Below are positions 35,861 to 47,074 of a stretch of 64,000 nucleotides of DNA, in pieces. The translations under genes and the position numbers were made by a program. Under the pieces are notes generated by a model. It saw only the letters and a program-made list of their open reading frames with translations, ran no database searches and was not told where the DNA came from. The stretch's first letter is position 1; each line of letters begins with the position of its first letter. This stretch comes from Liolophura sinensis (taxonomy: Eukaryota > Mollusca > Polyplacophora > Chitonida > Chitonidae), in assembly GCF_032854445.1 (NCBI RefSeq), contig NW_027018176.1:1-64000 (forward strand). Reading direction: 5' to 3'.

Positions 35861-38846
35861 TACCGAAGGGCACATAACTTATAGTCAAAAGTTGAATATA
35901 GTAATGACCAGTAGCGATTGTACAGAGTACAGTGTAGCCGATTTCAATTAACAAAAAAACCAGGTAAAAATGCAAAAGTGGAAAAAACTGTTCCAGTGCT
36001 GCTGTTAAGAGGCTAATCCGACGTATTTTGTGACGAGAAATCGAATGGTGCAAACCGCGTTGCTCTCCGACCAATACTTTTGGCTGTAGTGACAATTGAA
36101 TGATCATTTATGTCATAATCACGTGCACAGCAACGGCTCTTACTCCATGGAAACCAGGGAAATTTGCAATTTTTCAACAGCTGCCGATGCCTGGCTCAAT
36201 TCCGCATCTTTTGGCACCTTACTGAAGTGGGTCAGTGTTCAGTTGTACTTTTTTACAGCAGACTGTATCAAGTACCTTGTGTTTTTCACGTACAAATGGT
36301 GTGGTTTTTCTACACGTAGATAAAGACATTGAGATTGTCTTGCACTTAGAAATAAGGCAATTGCTGGGTGAGTTAAATGGGCTTTGCCCAAAGATTTCAG
36401 GTCTTCTGGGCTACCGAAGGGCACATAACTTATAGTCAAAAGTTGAATATAGTAATGACCAGTCGCGATTGTACAGAATACAGTGTAGCCGGTTTCAATT
36501 AACAAAAAGACCAGGTAAAAATGCAAAAGTGGAAAAAGTGTTCCAGTGCTGCTGGTAAGAGGCTAATCCGACGTATTTTGTGACGAAAAATCGAATGGTG
36601 CAAACCGCGTTGCTCTCCGACCAATACTTTTGCCTGTAGTGACAATTGAAAGATCATTTATGTCATAATCACGTGCACAGCAACGGCTCTTACTCCATGG
36701 AAACCGGGGAAATTTGCAATTTTTCAACAGCTGCCGATACCTGGCTCAATTCCGCATCTTTTGGCACCTTATTCATGTGGCGTCTGTGGTCAGTTGTACT
36801 TTTACAGCAGACTGTATCAAGTACCTTGTGTTTTTTATGTACAAATGGTGTGGTTTTACTACACGTAGATAAAGACATTGAGATTGTCTTGCACTTAGAA
36901 GTAAGACAATTGCTGGGTGAGTTAAATGGGCTTAGCCCAAAGATTTGACGTCTTCTGGGCTACCGAAGGGCACATAACTTATAGTCAAAAGTTGAATATA
37001 GTAATGACCAGTAGCGTTGTACAGAGTACAGTGTAGCCGATTTCAATTAACAAAAAGACCAGGTAAAAATGCAAAAGTGGAAAAACTGTTCCAGTGCTGC
37101 TGTTAAGAGGCTAATCCGACGTATTTTGTGACGAGAAATCGAATGGTGCAAACCGCGTTGCTCTCCGACCAATACTTTTTGGCTGTAGTGACAATTGAAT
37201 GATCATTTATGTCATAATCACGTGCACAGCAACGGCTCTTACTCCATGGAAACCAGGGAAATTTGCAATTTTTCAACAGCTGCCGATGCCTGGCTCAATT
37301 CCGCATCTTTTGGCACCTTACTGAAGTGGGTCAGTGTTCAGTTGTACTTTTTACAGCAGACTGTATCAAGTACCTTGTGTTTTTCACGTACAAATGGTCT
37401 GGTTTTTCTACACGTAGATAAAGACATTGAGATTGTCTTGCACTTAGAAGTAGGCAATTGCTGGGTGAGTTAAATGGGCTTAGCCCAAAGATTTCAGGTC
37501 TTCTGGGCTACCGAAGGGCACATAACTTATAGTCAAAAGTTGAATATAGTAATGACCAGTCGCGATTGTACAGAGTACAGTGTAGCCGATTTCAATTAAC
37601 AAAAAGACCAGGCAAAATGCAAAAGTGGAAAAAACTGTTCCAGTGCTGCTAGTAAGAGGCTAATCCGACGTATTTTGTGACGAGAAATCGAATGGTGCAA
37701 ACCGCGTTGCTCTACGACCAATACTTTTGGCTGTAGCGACAATTCAATGATCATTTATGTCATAATCACGTGCCCAGCAACGGCTCTTACTCCATGGAAA
37801 CCAGGGATATTTGCAATTTTTTAACAGCTGCCGATGCCTGGCCCAATTCCGCATCTTTTGGCACCTTATAAATGTGGGTCAGTGTTTAGCTGTACTTTTT
37901 ACAGCAGACTGTATCAAGTACCTTGTGTTTTTTTATGTACAAATGGTGTGGTTTTTCTACACGTAGATAAAGACATTGAGATTGTCTTGGACTTAGAAGT
38001 AAGACAATGGCTGGGTTAGTTAAATGGGCTTAGCCCAAAGATTTCAGGTCTTCTGGGCTACCGAAGGGCACATAACTTATAGTCAAAAGTTGAATATAGT
38101 AATGACCAGTCGCGATTGTACAGAGTACAGTGTAGCCGATTTCAATTAACAAAAAGACCAGGTAAAAATGCAAAAGTGGAAAAACTGTTCCAGTGCTGTT
38201 GGTAAGAGTCCAATCCGACGTATTTTGTGACGAGAAATCGAATGGTGCAAACCGCGTTGCTCTCCGACCAATACTTTTGGCTGTAGTGACAATTGAATGA
38301 TCATTTAAGTTATAATCACGTGCCCAGGCAACGGCTCTTACTCCATGGAAACCAGGGAAATTTGCAATTTTTCAACAGCTGCCGATGCCTGGCTCAATTC
38401 CGCATCTTTTGGCACCTTACTGAAGTGGGTCAGTGTTCAGTTGTACTTTTTACAGCAGACTGTATCAAGTACCTTGTGTTTTTCACGTACAAATGGTGTG
38501 GTTTTTCTACACGTAGATAAAGACATTGAGATTGTCTTGCACTTAGAAGTAAGGCAATTGCTGGGTGAGTTAAATGGGCTTTGCCCAAAGATTTCAGGTC
38601 TTCTGGGTTACCGAAGGGCACATAACTTATAGTCAAAACTTGAATATAGTAATGACCAGTCGCGATTGTACAGAGTACAGTGTAGCCGATTTCAATTAAC
38701 AAAAAGACCAGGTAAAAATGCAAAAGTGGAAAAAGTGTTCCAGTGCTGCTAGTAAGAGGCTAATCCGACGTATTTTGTGACGAGAAATCGAATGGTGCAA
38801 ACTGCGTTGCTCTCCGACCTTTACTTTTGGCTGTAGCGACAATTCA

Positions 38847-40260
38847 ATGATCATTGATGTCATAATCACGAGCCCAGCAACGGCTCTTACTCCATGGAAA
38901 CCAGGGATATTTGCAATTTTTTATCAGCTGCCGATGCCTGGCCCAATTCCGCATCTTTTGGCACCTTATAAATGTGGGTCAGTGTTTAGTTGTACTTTTT
39001 ACAGCAGACTGTATCAAGTACCTTGTGTTTTTTTATGTACAAATGGTGTGGTTTTTCTACACGTAGCTAAAGACATTGAGATTGTCTTGGACTTAGAAGT
39101 AAGACAATTGCTGGGTTAGTTAAATGGGCTTAGCCCAAAGATTTGACGTCTTCTGGGCTACCGAAGGGCGGCACATAACTTATAGTCAAAAGTTGAATAT
39201 AGTAATGACCAGTCGCGATTGTACAGAGTACAGTGTAGCCGATTTCAATTAACAAAAAACCAGGTAAAAATGCAAAAGTGGAAAAATCTGTTCCAGTGCT
39301 GCTGGTAAGAGTCCAATCCGACGTATTTTGTGACGAGAAATCGAATGGTGCAAACCGCGTTGCTCTCCGACCAATACTTTTGGCTGTAGTGACAATTGAA
39401 TGATCATTTATGTCATAATCACGTGCCCAGCAACGGCTCTTACTCCATGGAAACCAGTTAAATTTGCAATTTTTCAACTGCTGCCGATGCCTGGGCTCAA
39501 TTCCGAATCTTTTGCCACCTTACTGAAGTGGGTCAGTGTTCAGTTGTACTTTTTACAGCAGACTGTATCAAGTACCTTGTGTTTTTCACGTACAAATGGT
39601 GTGGTTTTTCTACACGTAGATAAAGACATTGAGATTGTCTTGCACTTAGAAATAAGGGCAATTTCTGGGTGAGTTAAATGGGCTTTGCCCAAAGATTTCA
39701 GGTCTTCTGGGCTACCGAAGGGCACATAACTTATAGTCAAAAGTTGAATATAGTAATGACCAGTCGCGATTGTACAGAATACAGTGTAGCCGGTTTCAAT
39801 TAACAAAAAGACCAATCAAAAATGCAAAGTGGAAAAGTGTTCCAGTGCTGCTGGTAAGAGGCTAATCCGACGTATTTTGTGACGAAAAATCGAATGGTGC
39901 AAACCGCGTTGCTCTCCGACCAATACTTTTGCCTGTAGTGACAATTGAATGATCATTTTTGTCATAATCACGTGCACAGCAACGGGCTCTTACTGCATGG
40001 AAACCGGGGAAATTTGCAATTTTTCAACAGCTGCCGATACCTGGCTCAATTCCGCATCTTTTGGCACCTATTTATGTGGGTCTGTGGTCAGTTGTACTTT
40101 TACAGCAGACTGTATCAAGTACCTTGTGTTTTTTATGTACAAAATGGTGTGGTTTTACTACACATAGATAAAGACATTGAGATTGTCTTGCACTTAGAAG
40201 TAAGACAATTGCTGGGTGAGTTAAATGGGCTTAGCCCAAAGATTTGACGTCTTCTGGGCC
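38847..40260. repeat. Three-unit cassette, copy 3
   Basis: The same ordered three unit types, eight units to the right of copy 2. The anchor of the first unit is changed to CACGAG (38,867). A GAAGGGCGGCACAT insertion near 39,168 and several one-base indels are private to this copy. Confidence 0.78.
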
Positions 40261-40708
40261 TACCGAAGGGCACATAACTTATAGTCAAAAGTTGAATATA
40301 GTAATGACCAGTAGCGATTGTACAGAGTACAGTGTAGCCGATTTCAATTAACAAAAAGACCAGGTAAAAATGCAAAAGTGGAAAAACTGTTCCAGTGCTG
40401 CTGTTAAGAGGCTAATCCGACGTATTTTGTGACGAGAAATCGAATGGTGCAAACCGCGTTGCTCTCCGACCAATACTTTTGGCTGTAGTGACAATTGAAT
40501 GATCATTTATGTCATAATCACGTGCACAGCAACGGCTCTTACTCCATGGAAACCAGGGAAATTTGCAATTTTTCAACAGCTGCCGATGCCTGGCTCAATT
40601 CCGCATCTTTGGCACCTTACTGAAGTGGGTCAGTGTTCAGTTGTACTTTTTACAGCAGACTGTATCAAGTACCTTGTGTTTTTCACGTACAAATGGTGTG
40701 GTTTTTCT

Positions 40709-40722
40709 ACACGTAAAGACAT
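40709..40722. other. Shared 4-bp deletion, copy 1
   Basis: ACGTAGATAAAGAC is shortened to ACGTAAAGAC. The same change occurs at 45,650, nine units to the right, so it is inherited and not a read error. It is a useful marker linking the two segments. Confidence 0.88.
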
Positions 40723-41589
40723 TGAGATTGTCTTGCACTTAGAAATAAGGCAATTGCTGGGTGAGTTAAATGGGCTTTGCCCAAAGATTTCAGGTCTTCT
40801 GGGCTACGAAGGGCACATAACTTATAGTCAAAAGTTGAATATAGTAATGACCAGTCGCGATTGTACAGAATACAGTGTAGCCGGTTTCAATTAACAAAAA
40901 GACCAGGTAAAAATGCAAAGTGGAAAAACTGTTCGAGTGCTGCTGGTAAGAGGCTAATCGACGTATTTTTGTGACGAAAAATCGAATGGTGCAAACCGCG
41001 TTGCTCTCCGACCAATACTTTTGCCTGTAGTGACAATTGAATGATCATTTATGTCATAATCACGTGCACAGCAACGGCTCTTACTGCATGGAACCGGGGG
41101 AAATTTGCAATTTTTTCAACAGCTGCCGATACCTGGCTCAATTCCGCATCTTTTGGCACCTTACTGAAGTGGGTCAGTGTTTCAGTTGTACTTTTTACAG
41201 CAGACTGTATCAAGTACCTTGTGTTTTTCACGTACAAATGGTCTGGTTTTTTCTACACGTAGATAAAGACATTGAGATTGTCTTGCACTTAGAAGTAAGG
41301 CAATTGCTGGGTGAGTTAAAATGGGCTTAGCCCAAAGATTTCAGGTCTTCTGGGCTACCGAAGGGCACATAACTTATAGTCAAAAGTTGAATATAGTAAT
41401 GACCAGTCGCGATTGTACAGAGTACAGTGTAGCCGATTTCAATTAACAAAAAGACCAGGCAAAAATGCAAAAGTGGAAAAACTGTTCCAGTGCTGCTAGT
41501 AAGAGGCTAATCCGACGTATTTTGTGACGAGAAATCGAATGGTGCAAACCGCGTTGCTCTACGACAAATACTTTTGGCTGTAGCGACAA

Positions 41590-43380
41590 TTCAATGATCA
41601 TTTATGTCATAATCACGTGCCAGCAACGGCTCTTACTCCATGGAAACCAGGGATATTTGCAATTTTTTAACAGCTGCCGATGCCTGGCCAATTCCGCATC
41701 TTTTGGCACCTTATAAATGTGGGTCAGTGTTTAGCTGTACTTTTTACAGCAGACTGTATCAAGTACCTTGTGTTTTTTTATGTACAAATGGTGTGGATTT
41801 TCTACACTAGATAAAGACATTGAGATTGTCTTGGACTTAGAAGTAAGACAATGGCTGGGTTAGTTAAATGGGCTTAGCCCAAAGATTTCAGGTCTTCTGG
41901 GCTACCGAAGGGCACATAACTTATAGTCAAAGTTTGAATATAGTAATGACCAGTCGCGATTGTACAGAGTACAGTGTAGCCGATTTCAATTAACAAAAAG
42001 ACCAGGTAAAAATGCAAAAGTGGAAAAACTGTTCCAGTGCTGCTGGTAAGAGTCCAATCCGACGTATTTTGTGACGAGAATCGAATGGTGGCAAACCGCG
42101 TTGCTCTCCGACCAATACTTTTGGCTGTAGTGACAATTGAATGATCATTTAAGTCATAATCACGTGCCCAGCAACGGCTCTTACTCCATGGAAACCAGGG
42201 AAATTTGCAATTTTTCAACAGCTGCCGATGCCTGGCTCAATTCCGCATCTTTTGGCACCTTACTGAAGTGGGTCAGTGTTCAGTTGTACTTTTTACAGCA
42301 GACTGTATCAAGTACCTTGTGTTTTTCACGTACAAATGGTCTGGTTTTTCTACACGTAGATAAAGACATTGAGATTGTCTTGCACTTAGCAGTAAGGCAA
42401 TTGCTGGGTGAGTTAAATGGGCTTTGCCCAAAGATTTCAGGTCTTCTGGGTTACCGAAGGGCACATAACTTATAGTCAAAAGTTGAATATAGTAATTGAC
42501 CAGTCGCGATTGTACAGAGTACAGTGTAGCCGATTTCAATTAACAAAAAGACCAGGCAAAAATGCAAAAGTGGAAAAACTGTTCCAGTGCTGCTGGTAAG
42601 AGGCTAATCCGACGTATTTTGTGACGAGAAATCAAATGGTGCAAACCGCGTTGCTCTCCGACCAATACTTTTGGCTGTAGTGACAATTGAATGATTATTT
42701 ATGTCATAATCACGTGCCCAGCAACGGCTCTTACTCCATGGAAACCAGGGAAATTTGCAATTTTTCGACAGCTGCCGATGCCTGGCTCAATTCCGAATCT
42801 TTTGGCACCTTACTGAAGTGGGTCAGTGTTCAGTTGTACTTTTTACAGCAGACTGTACCAAGTGCCTTGTGTTTTTCACGTACAAATGGTGTGGTTTTTC
42901 TACACGTAGATAAAGACATTGAGATTGTCTTGCACTTAGAAGTAAGGCAATTGCTGGGTGAGTTAAATCGGCTTAGCCCAAAGATTTGACGTCTTCTGGG
43001 CTACCGAAGGGCACATAACATATGGTAAAAAGTTGAATATAGTAATGACCAGTCGCAATGGTACATAGTACAGTGTAGCCGATTTCAATTAACAAAAAGA
43101 CCAGGCAAAAATGCAAAATTGGAAAAACTGTTCCAGTGCTGCTGGTAAGAGGCTAATCCGACGTATTTTGTGACGAGAAATCAAATGGTGCAAACCGCGT
43201 TGCTCTCCGACCAATACTTTTGCCTGTAGTGACAATTGAATGATCATTTATGTCATAATCACGTGCCCAGCAACGGCTCTTACTCCATGGAAACCAGTTA
43301 AATTTGCAATTTTTCAACTGCTGCCGATGCCTGGCCCAATTCTGCATCTTTTGGCACCTTATAAATGTGGGTCAGTGTTT
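41590..43380. repeat. Left copy of a 10-unit-shift (5,487-5,488 bp) match
   Basis: This segment matches 47,075-48,870. Shared markers are GTGTGGATTTTCTAC, AGACAATGGCTGGGTTAG, CATTTAAGTCAT, TTGCACTTAGCAGTAAGG, TACCAAGTGCCTTG, TTAAATCGGCTTAG, CGCAATGGTACATAGTAC and CCCAATTCTGCATC. The match ends near 43,420, where this copy reads GTGTTTTTCACG and the other reads GTGTTTTTTTTATG. Single-base indels near 41,806, 42,080, 42,090 and 42,497 occur only in this copy. Confidence 0.88.
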
Positions 43381-44299
43381 AGCTGTACTTTTTACAGCAG
43401 ACTGTATCAAGTACCTTGTGTTTTTCACGTACAAATGGTCTGGTTTTTCTACACGTAGATAAAGACATTGAGATTGTCTTGCACTTAGAAGTAAGGCAAT
43501 TGCTGGGTGAGTTAAATGGGCTTAGCCCAAAGATTTCAGGTCTTCTGGGCTACCGAAGGGCACATAACTTATAGTCAAAAGTTGAATATAGTAATGACCA
43601 GTCGCGATTGTACAGAGTACAGTGTAGCCGATTTCAATTAACAAAAAGACCAGGCAAAAATGCAAAATTGGAAAAATTGTTCCAGTGCTGCTGGTAAGAG
43701 GCTAATCCGACGTATTTTGTGACGAGAAATCGAATGGTGCAAACCGCGTTGCTCTCCGACCAATACTTTTGGCTGCAGTGACAATTGAATGATCATTGAT
43801 GTCAAAATCACGTGCCCAGCAACGGCTCTTACTCCATGGAAACCAGGGAAATTTGCAATTTTTCAACAGCTGCCGATGCCTGGCCCAATTCCGCATCTTT
43901 TGGCACCTTACTGAAGTAGGTCAGTGTTCAGTTGTACTTTTTACAGCAGACTGTATCAAGTACCTTGTCTTTTTTATGTACAAATGGTGTGGTTTTTCTA
44001 CACGTAGATAAAGACATTGAGATTGTCTTGCACTTAGAAGTAAGACAATTGCTGGGTGAGTTAAATGGGCTTAGCCCAAAGATTTGACGTCTTCTGGGCT
44101 ACCGAAGGGCACATAACTTATAGTCAAAAGTTGAATATAGTAATGACCAGTCGCGATGGTAAATAGTACAGTGTAGCCGATTTCAATTAACAAAAAGACC
44201 AGGCAAAAATGCAAAAGTGGAAAAACTGTTCCAGTGCTGCTGGTAAGAGGCTAATCCGACGTATTTTGTGACGAGAAATCGAATGGTGCAAACCGCGTT

Positions 44300-45150
44300 G
44301 CTCTCCGACCAATGCTTTTAGCTGTAGCGACAATTGAATGATCATTGATAACAAAATCACGTGCCTAACAACGGTTCTTACTCCATGGAAACCAGGGAAA
44401 TTAGCAATTTTTTAAACAGCTGCGATGCCTGGCCCAATTCCGCATCTTTTGGCACCTTATTGATGTGGGTTAGTGTTCAATTGTACTTTTTACAGCAGAC
44501 TGTATCTAGTACTTTGTGTTTTTTATGTACAAATGGTGTGGTTTTTCTACACGTAGATATAGACATTGAGATTGTCTTCGACCTAGAAATAAGACAATTG
44601 CTGGGTGAGTTAAATGGGCTTAGCCCAAAGATTTGACGTCTTCTGGGCTACCAAAGGGCACATAACTTTTAGTGAAAAGTTGAATATAGTAATGACCAGT
44701 CGCGATGGTACATAGCACAGTGTAGCCGATTTCAATTAACAAAAAGACCAGGCAAAAATGCAAAAGTGGAAAAAACGGTTCCAGTGCTGCTGGTAAGAGG
44801 CTAATCCGACGTATTTTGTGACGAGAAATCGAATGGTGCAAACCGCGTTGCTCTCCGACCAATACTTTTGGCTGTAGCGACAATTGAATGATCATTGATA
44901 ACAAAATCACGTGCCTAACAACGGTTCTTACTCCATGGAAACCAGGGAATTTAGCAATTTTTTAAACAGCTGCGATGCCTTGCCCAATTCCGCATCTTTT
45001 GGCACCTTATTGATGTGGGTCAGTGTTCAATTGTACTTTTTACAGCACACTGTATCTAGTACTTTGTGTTTTTTATGTACAAATGGTGTGGTTTTTCTAC
45101 ACGTAGATAAAGACATTGAGATTGTCTTGCACTTAGAAGTAAGACAATGG
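44300..45150. repeat. Pair of diverged satellite units
   Basis: The units anchored at 44,358 and 44,908 share a set of changes not seen elsewhere in the window: GATAACAAAATCACG, GTGCCTAACAACGG, GGTTCTTACTCC, TTAGCAATTTTTTAAACAG, CAGCTGCGATGCC, TTGATGTGGG, GTTCAATTGTAC and GTATCTAGTACTTTG. They resemble each other far more than they resemble their neighbours, so they look like a dimer of a distinct, older subfamily caught inside the younger array. The change at AAGTAC to TAGTAC removes one base pair of the nested inverted repeat. Adjacent units on both sides are ordinary. Confidence 0.85.
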
Positions 45151-45647
45151 CTGGGTTAGTTAAATGGGCTTAGCCCAAAGATTTCAGGTCTTCTGGGCTA
45201 CCGAAGGGCACATAACTTATAGTCAAAAGTTGAATATAGTAATGACCAGTCGCGATTGTACAGAGTACAGTGTAGCCCATTTCAATTAACAAAAAGGCCA
45301 GGCAAAAATGCAAAAGTGGAAAAACGGTTCCAGTGCTGCTGGTAAGAGGCTAATCCGACGTATTTTGTGACGAGAAATCGAATGGTGCAAACCGCGTTGC
45401 TCTCCGACCAATACTTTTGGCTGTAGTGACAATTGAATGATCATTTATGTCATAATCACGTGCACAGCAACGGCTCTTACTCCATGGAAACCAGGGAAAT
45501 TTGCAATTTTTCAACAGCTGCCGATGCCTAGCTCAATTCCGCATCTTTTGGCACCTTACTGAAGTGGGTCAGTGTTCAGTTGTACTTTTTACAGCAGACT
45601 GTATCAAGTACCTTGTGTTTTTCACGTACAAATGGTGTGGTTTTTCT

Positions 45648-45661
45648 ACACGTAAAGACAT
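45648..45661. other. Shared 4-bp deletion, copy 2
   Basis: This is the second occurrence of ACGTAAAGAC, in a clean part of the array. Flanking units also match those around 40,519, including GAAATAAGGC and GGGCTTTGCCC. It shortens its unit to 545 bp. Confidence 0.88.
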
Positions 45662-47074
45662 TGAGATTGTCTTGCACTTAGAAATAAGGCAATTGCTGGG
45701 TGAGTTAAATGGGCTTTGCCCAAAGATTTCAGGTCTTCTGGGCTACCGAAGGGCACATAACTTATAGTCAAAAGTTGAATATAGTAATGACCAGTCGCGA
45801 TTGTACAGAATACAGTGTAGCCGGTTTCAATTAACAAAAAGACCAGGTAAAAATGCAAAAGTGGAAAAAGTGTTCCAGTGCTGCTGGTAAGAGGCTAATC
45901 CGACGTATTTTGTGACGAAAAATCGAATGGTGCAAACCGCGTTGCTCTCCGACCAATACTTTTGCCTGTAGTGACAATTGAATGATCATTTATGTCATAA
46001 TCACGTGCACAGCAACGGCTCTTACTCCATGGAAACCGGGGAAATTTGCAATTTTTCAACAGCTGCCGATACCTGGCTCAATTCCGCATCTTTTGGCACC
46101 TTATTCATGTGGGTCTGTGGTCAGTTGTACTTTTACAGCAGACTGTATCAAGTACCTTGTGTTTTTTATGTACAAATGGTGTGGTTTTACTACACGTAGA
46201 TAAAGACATTGAGATTGTCTTGCACTTAGAAGTAAGACAATTGCTGGGTGAGTTAAATGGGCTTAGCCCAAAGATTTGACGTCTTCTGGGCTACCGAAGG
46301 GCACATAACTTATAGTCAAAAGTTGAATATAGTAATGACCAGTAGCGATTGTACAGAGTACAGTGTAGCCGATTTCAATTAACAAAAAGACCAGGTAAAA
46401 ATGCAAAAGTGGAAAAACTGTTCCAGTGCTGCTGTTAAGAGGCTAATCCGACGTATTTTGTGACGAGAAATCGAATGGTGCAAACCGCGTTGCTCTCCGA
46501 CCAATACTTTTGGCTGTAGTGACAATTGAATGATCATTTATGTCATAATCACGTGCACAGCAACGGCTCTTACTCCATGGAAACCAGGGAAATTTGCAAT
46601 TTTTCGACAGCTGCCGATGCCTGGCTCAATTCCGCATCTTTTGGCACCTTACTGAAGTGGGTCAGTGTTCAGTTGTACTTTTTACAGCAGACTGTATCAA
46701 GTACCTTGTGTTTTTCACGTACAAATGGTCTGGTTTTTCTACACGTAGATAAAGACATTGAGATTGTCTTGCACTTAGAAGTAAGGCAATTGCTGGGTGA
46801 GTTAAATGGGCTTAGCCCAAAGATTTCAGGTCTTCTGGGCTACCGAAGGGCACATAACTTATAGTCAAAAGTTGAATATAGTAATGACCAGTCGCGATTG
46901 TACAGAGTACAGTGTAGCCGATTTCAATTAACAAAAAGACCAGGCAAAAATGCAAAAGTGGAAAAACTGTTCCAGTGCTGCTAGTAAGAGGCTAATCCGA
47001 CGTATTTTGTGACGAGAAATCGAATGGTGCAAACCGCGTTGCTCTACGACCAATACTTTTGGCTGTAGCGACAA

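Larger units (their letters stand above)
24000..37190. repeat. Twelve-unit (about 6.59 kb) tandem duplication
   Basis: Copy 1 is about 24,000-30,595 and copy 2 about 30,595-37,190. Ordered markers shared at shifts of 6,585-6,597 bp include: CATTTAAGTCAT (24,028 and 30,612), ATGATTATTTATG (24,571 and 31,155), AATGAATCATCATT (25,113 and 31,699), the variant with GTGCCCGACAAC (26,790 and 33,378), TTTATCAGCTGCC (27,938 and 34,521), TTACTGCATGGAAACCGG (28,995 and 35,592), and TGAAAGATCATT (30,051 and 36,648). Copy 2 is heavily peppered with private single-base indels, as is the right part of copy 1. At least one unit (anchor 31,725) has switched to another tail type. Confidence 0.85.
27290..42500. 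other. Second indel-rich region
   Basis: Private one-base indels are dense from about 27,290 to 35,870, sparse to about 38,300, and moderate to about 42,500. Examples: TGACGAAGAAATCG (27,800), CCATTGATATTTGCAATTTTC (29,557), TGTACCCAAGTG (31,319), GGTGTGTTTTC-type losses (33,010), GGGCGGCACAT (39,168) and GTGGCAAACC (42,089). Anchor intervals range from 540 to 554 bp. Beyond 42,711 the spacing returns to an almost constant 549 bp. The unit types are ordinary, which suggests sequencing or polishing quality and not a special biology. Confidence 0.65.

Noticed and set aside
36700-36725. CENP-B box near the TGGAAACCGGGGA allele
   Set aside because: Only 7 of the 9 essential bases match (6 of 9 in the common CCAGGG allele). 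By rough calculation a match this good is expected about once or twice by chance per unit on two strands.
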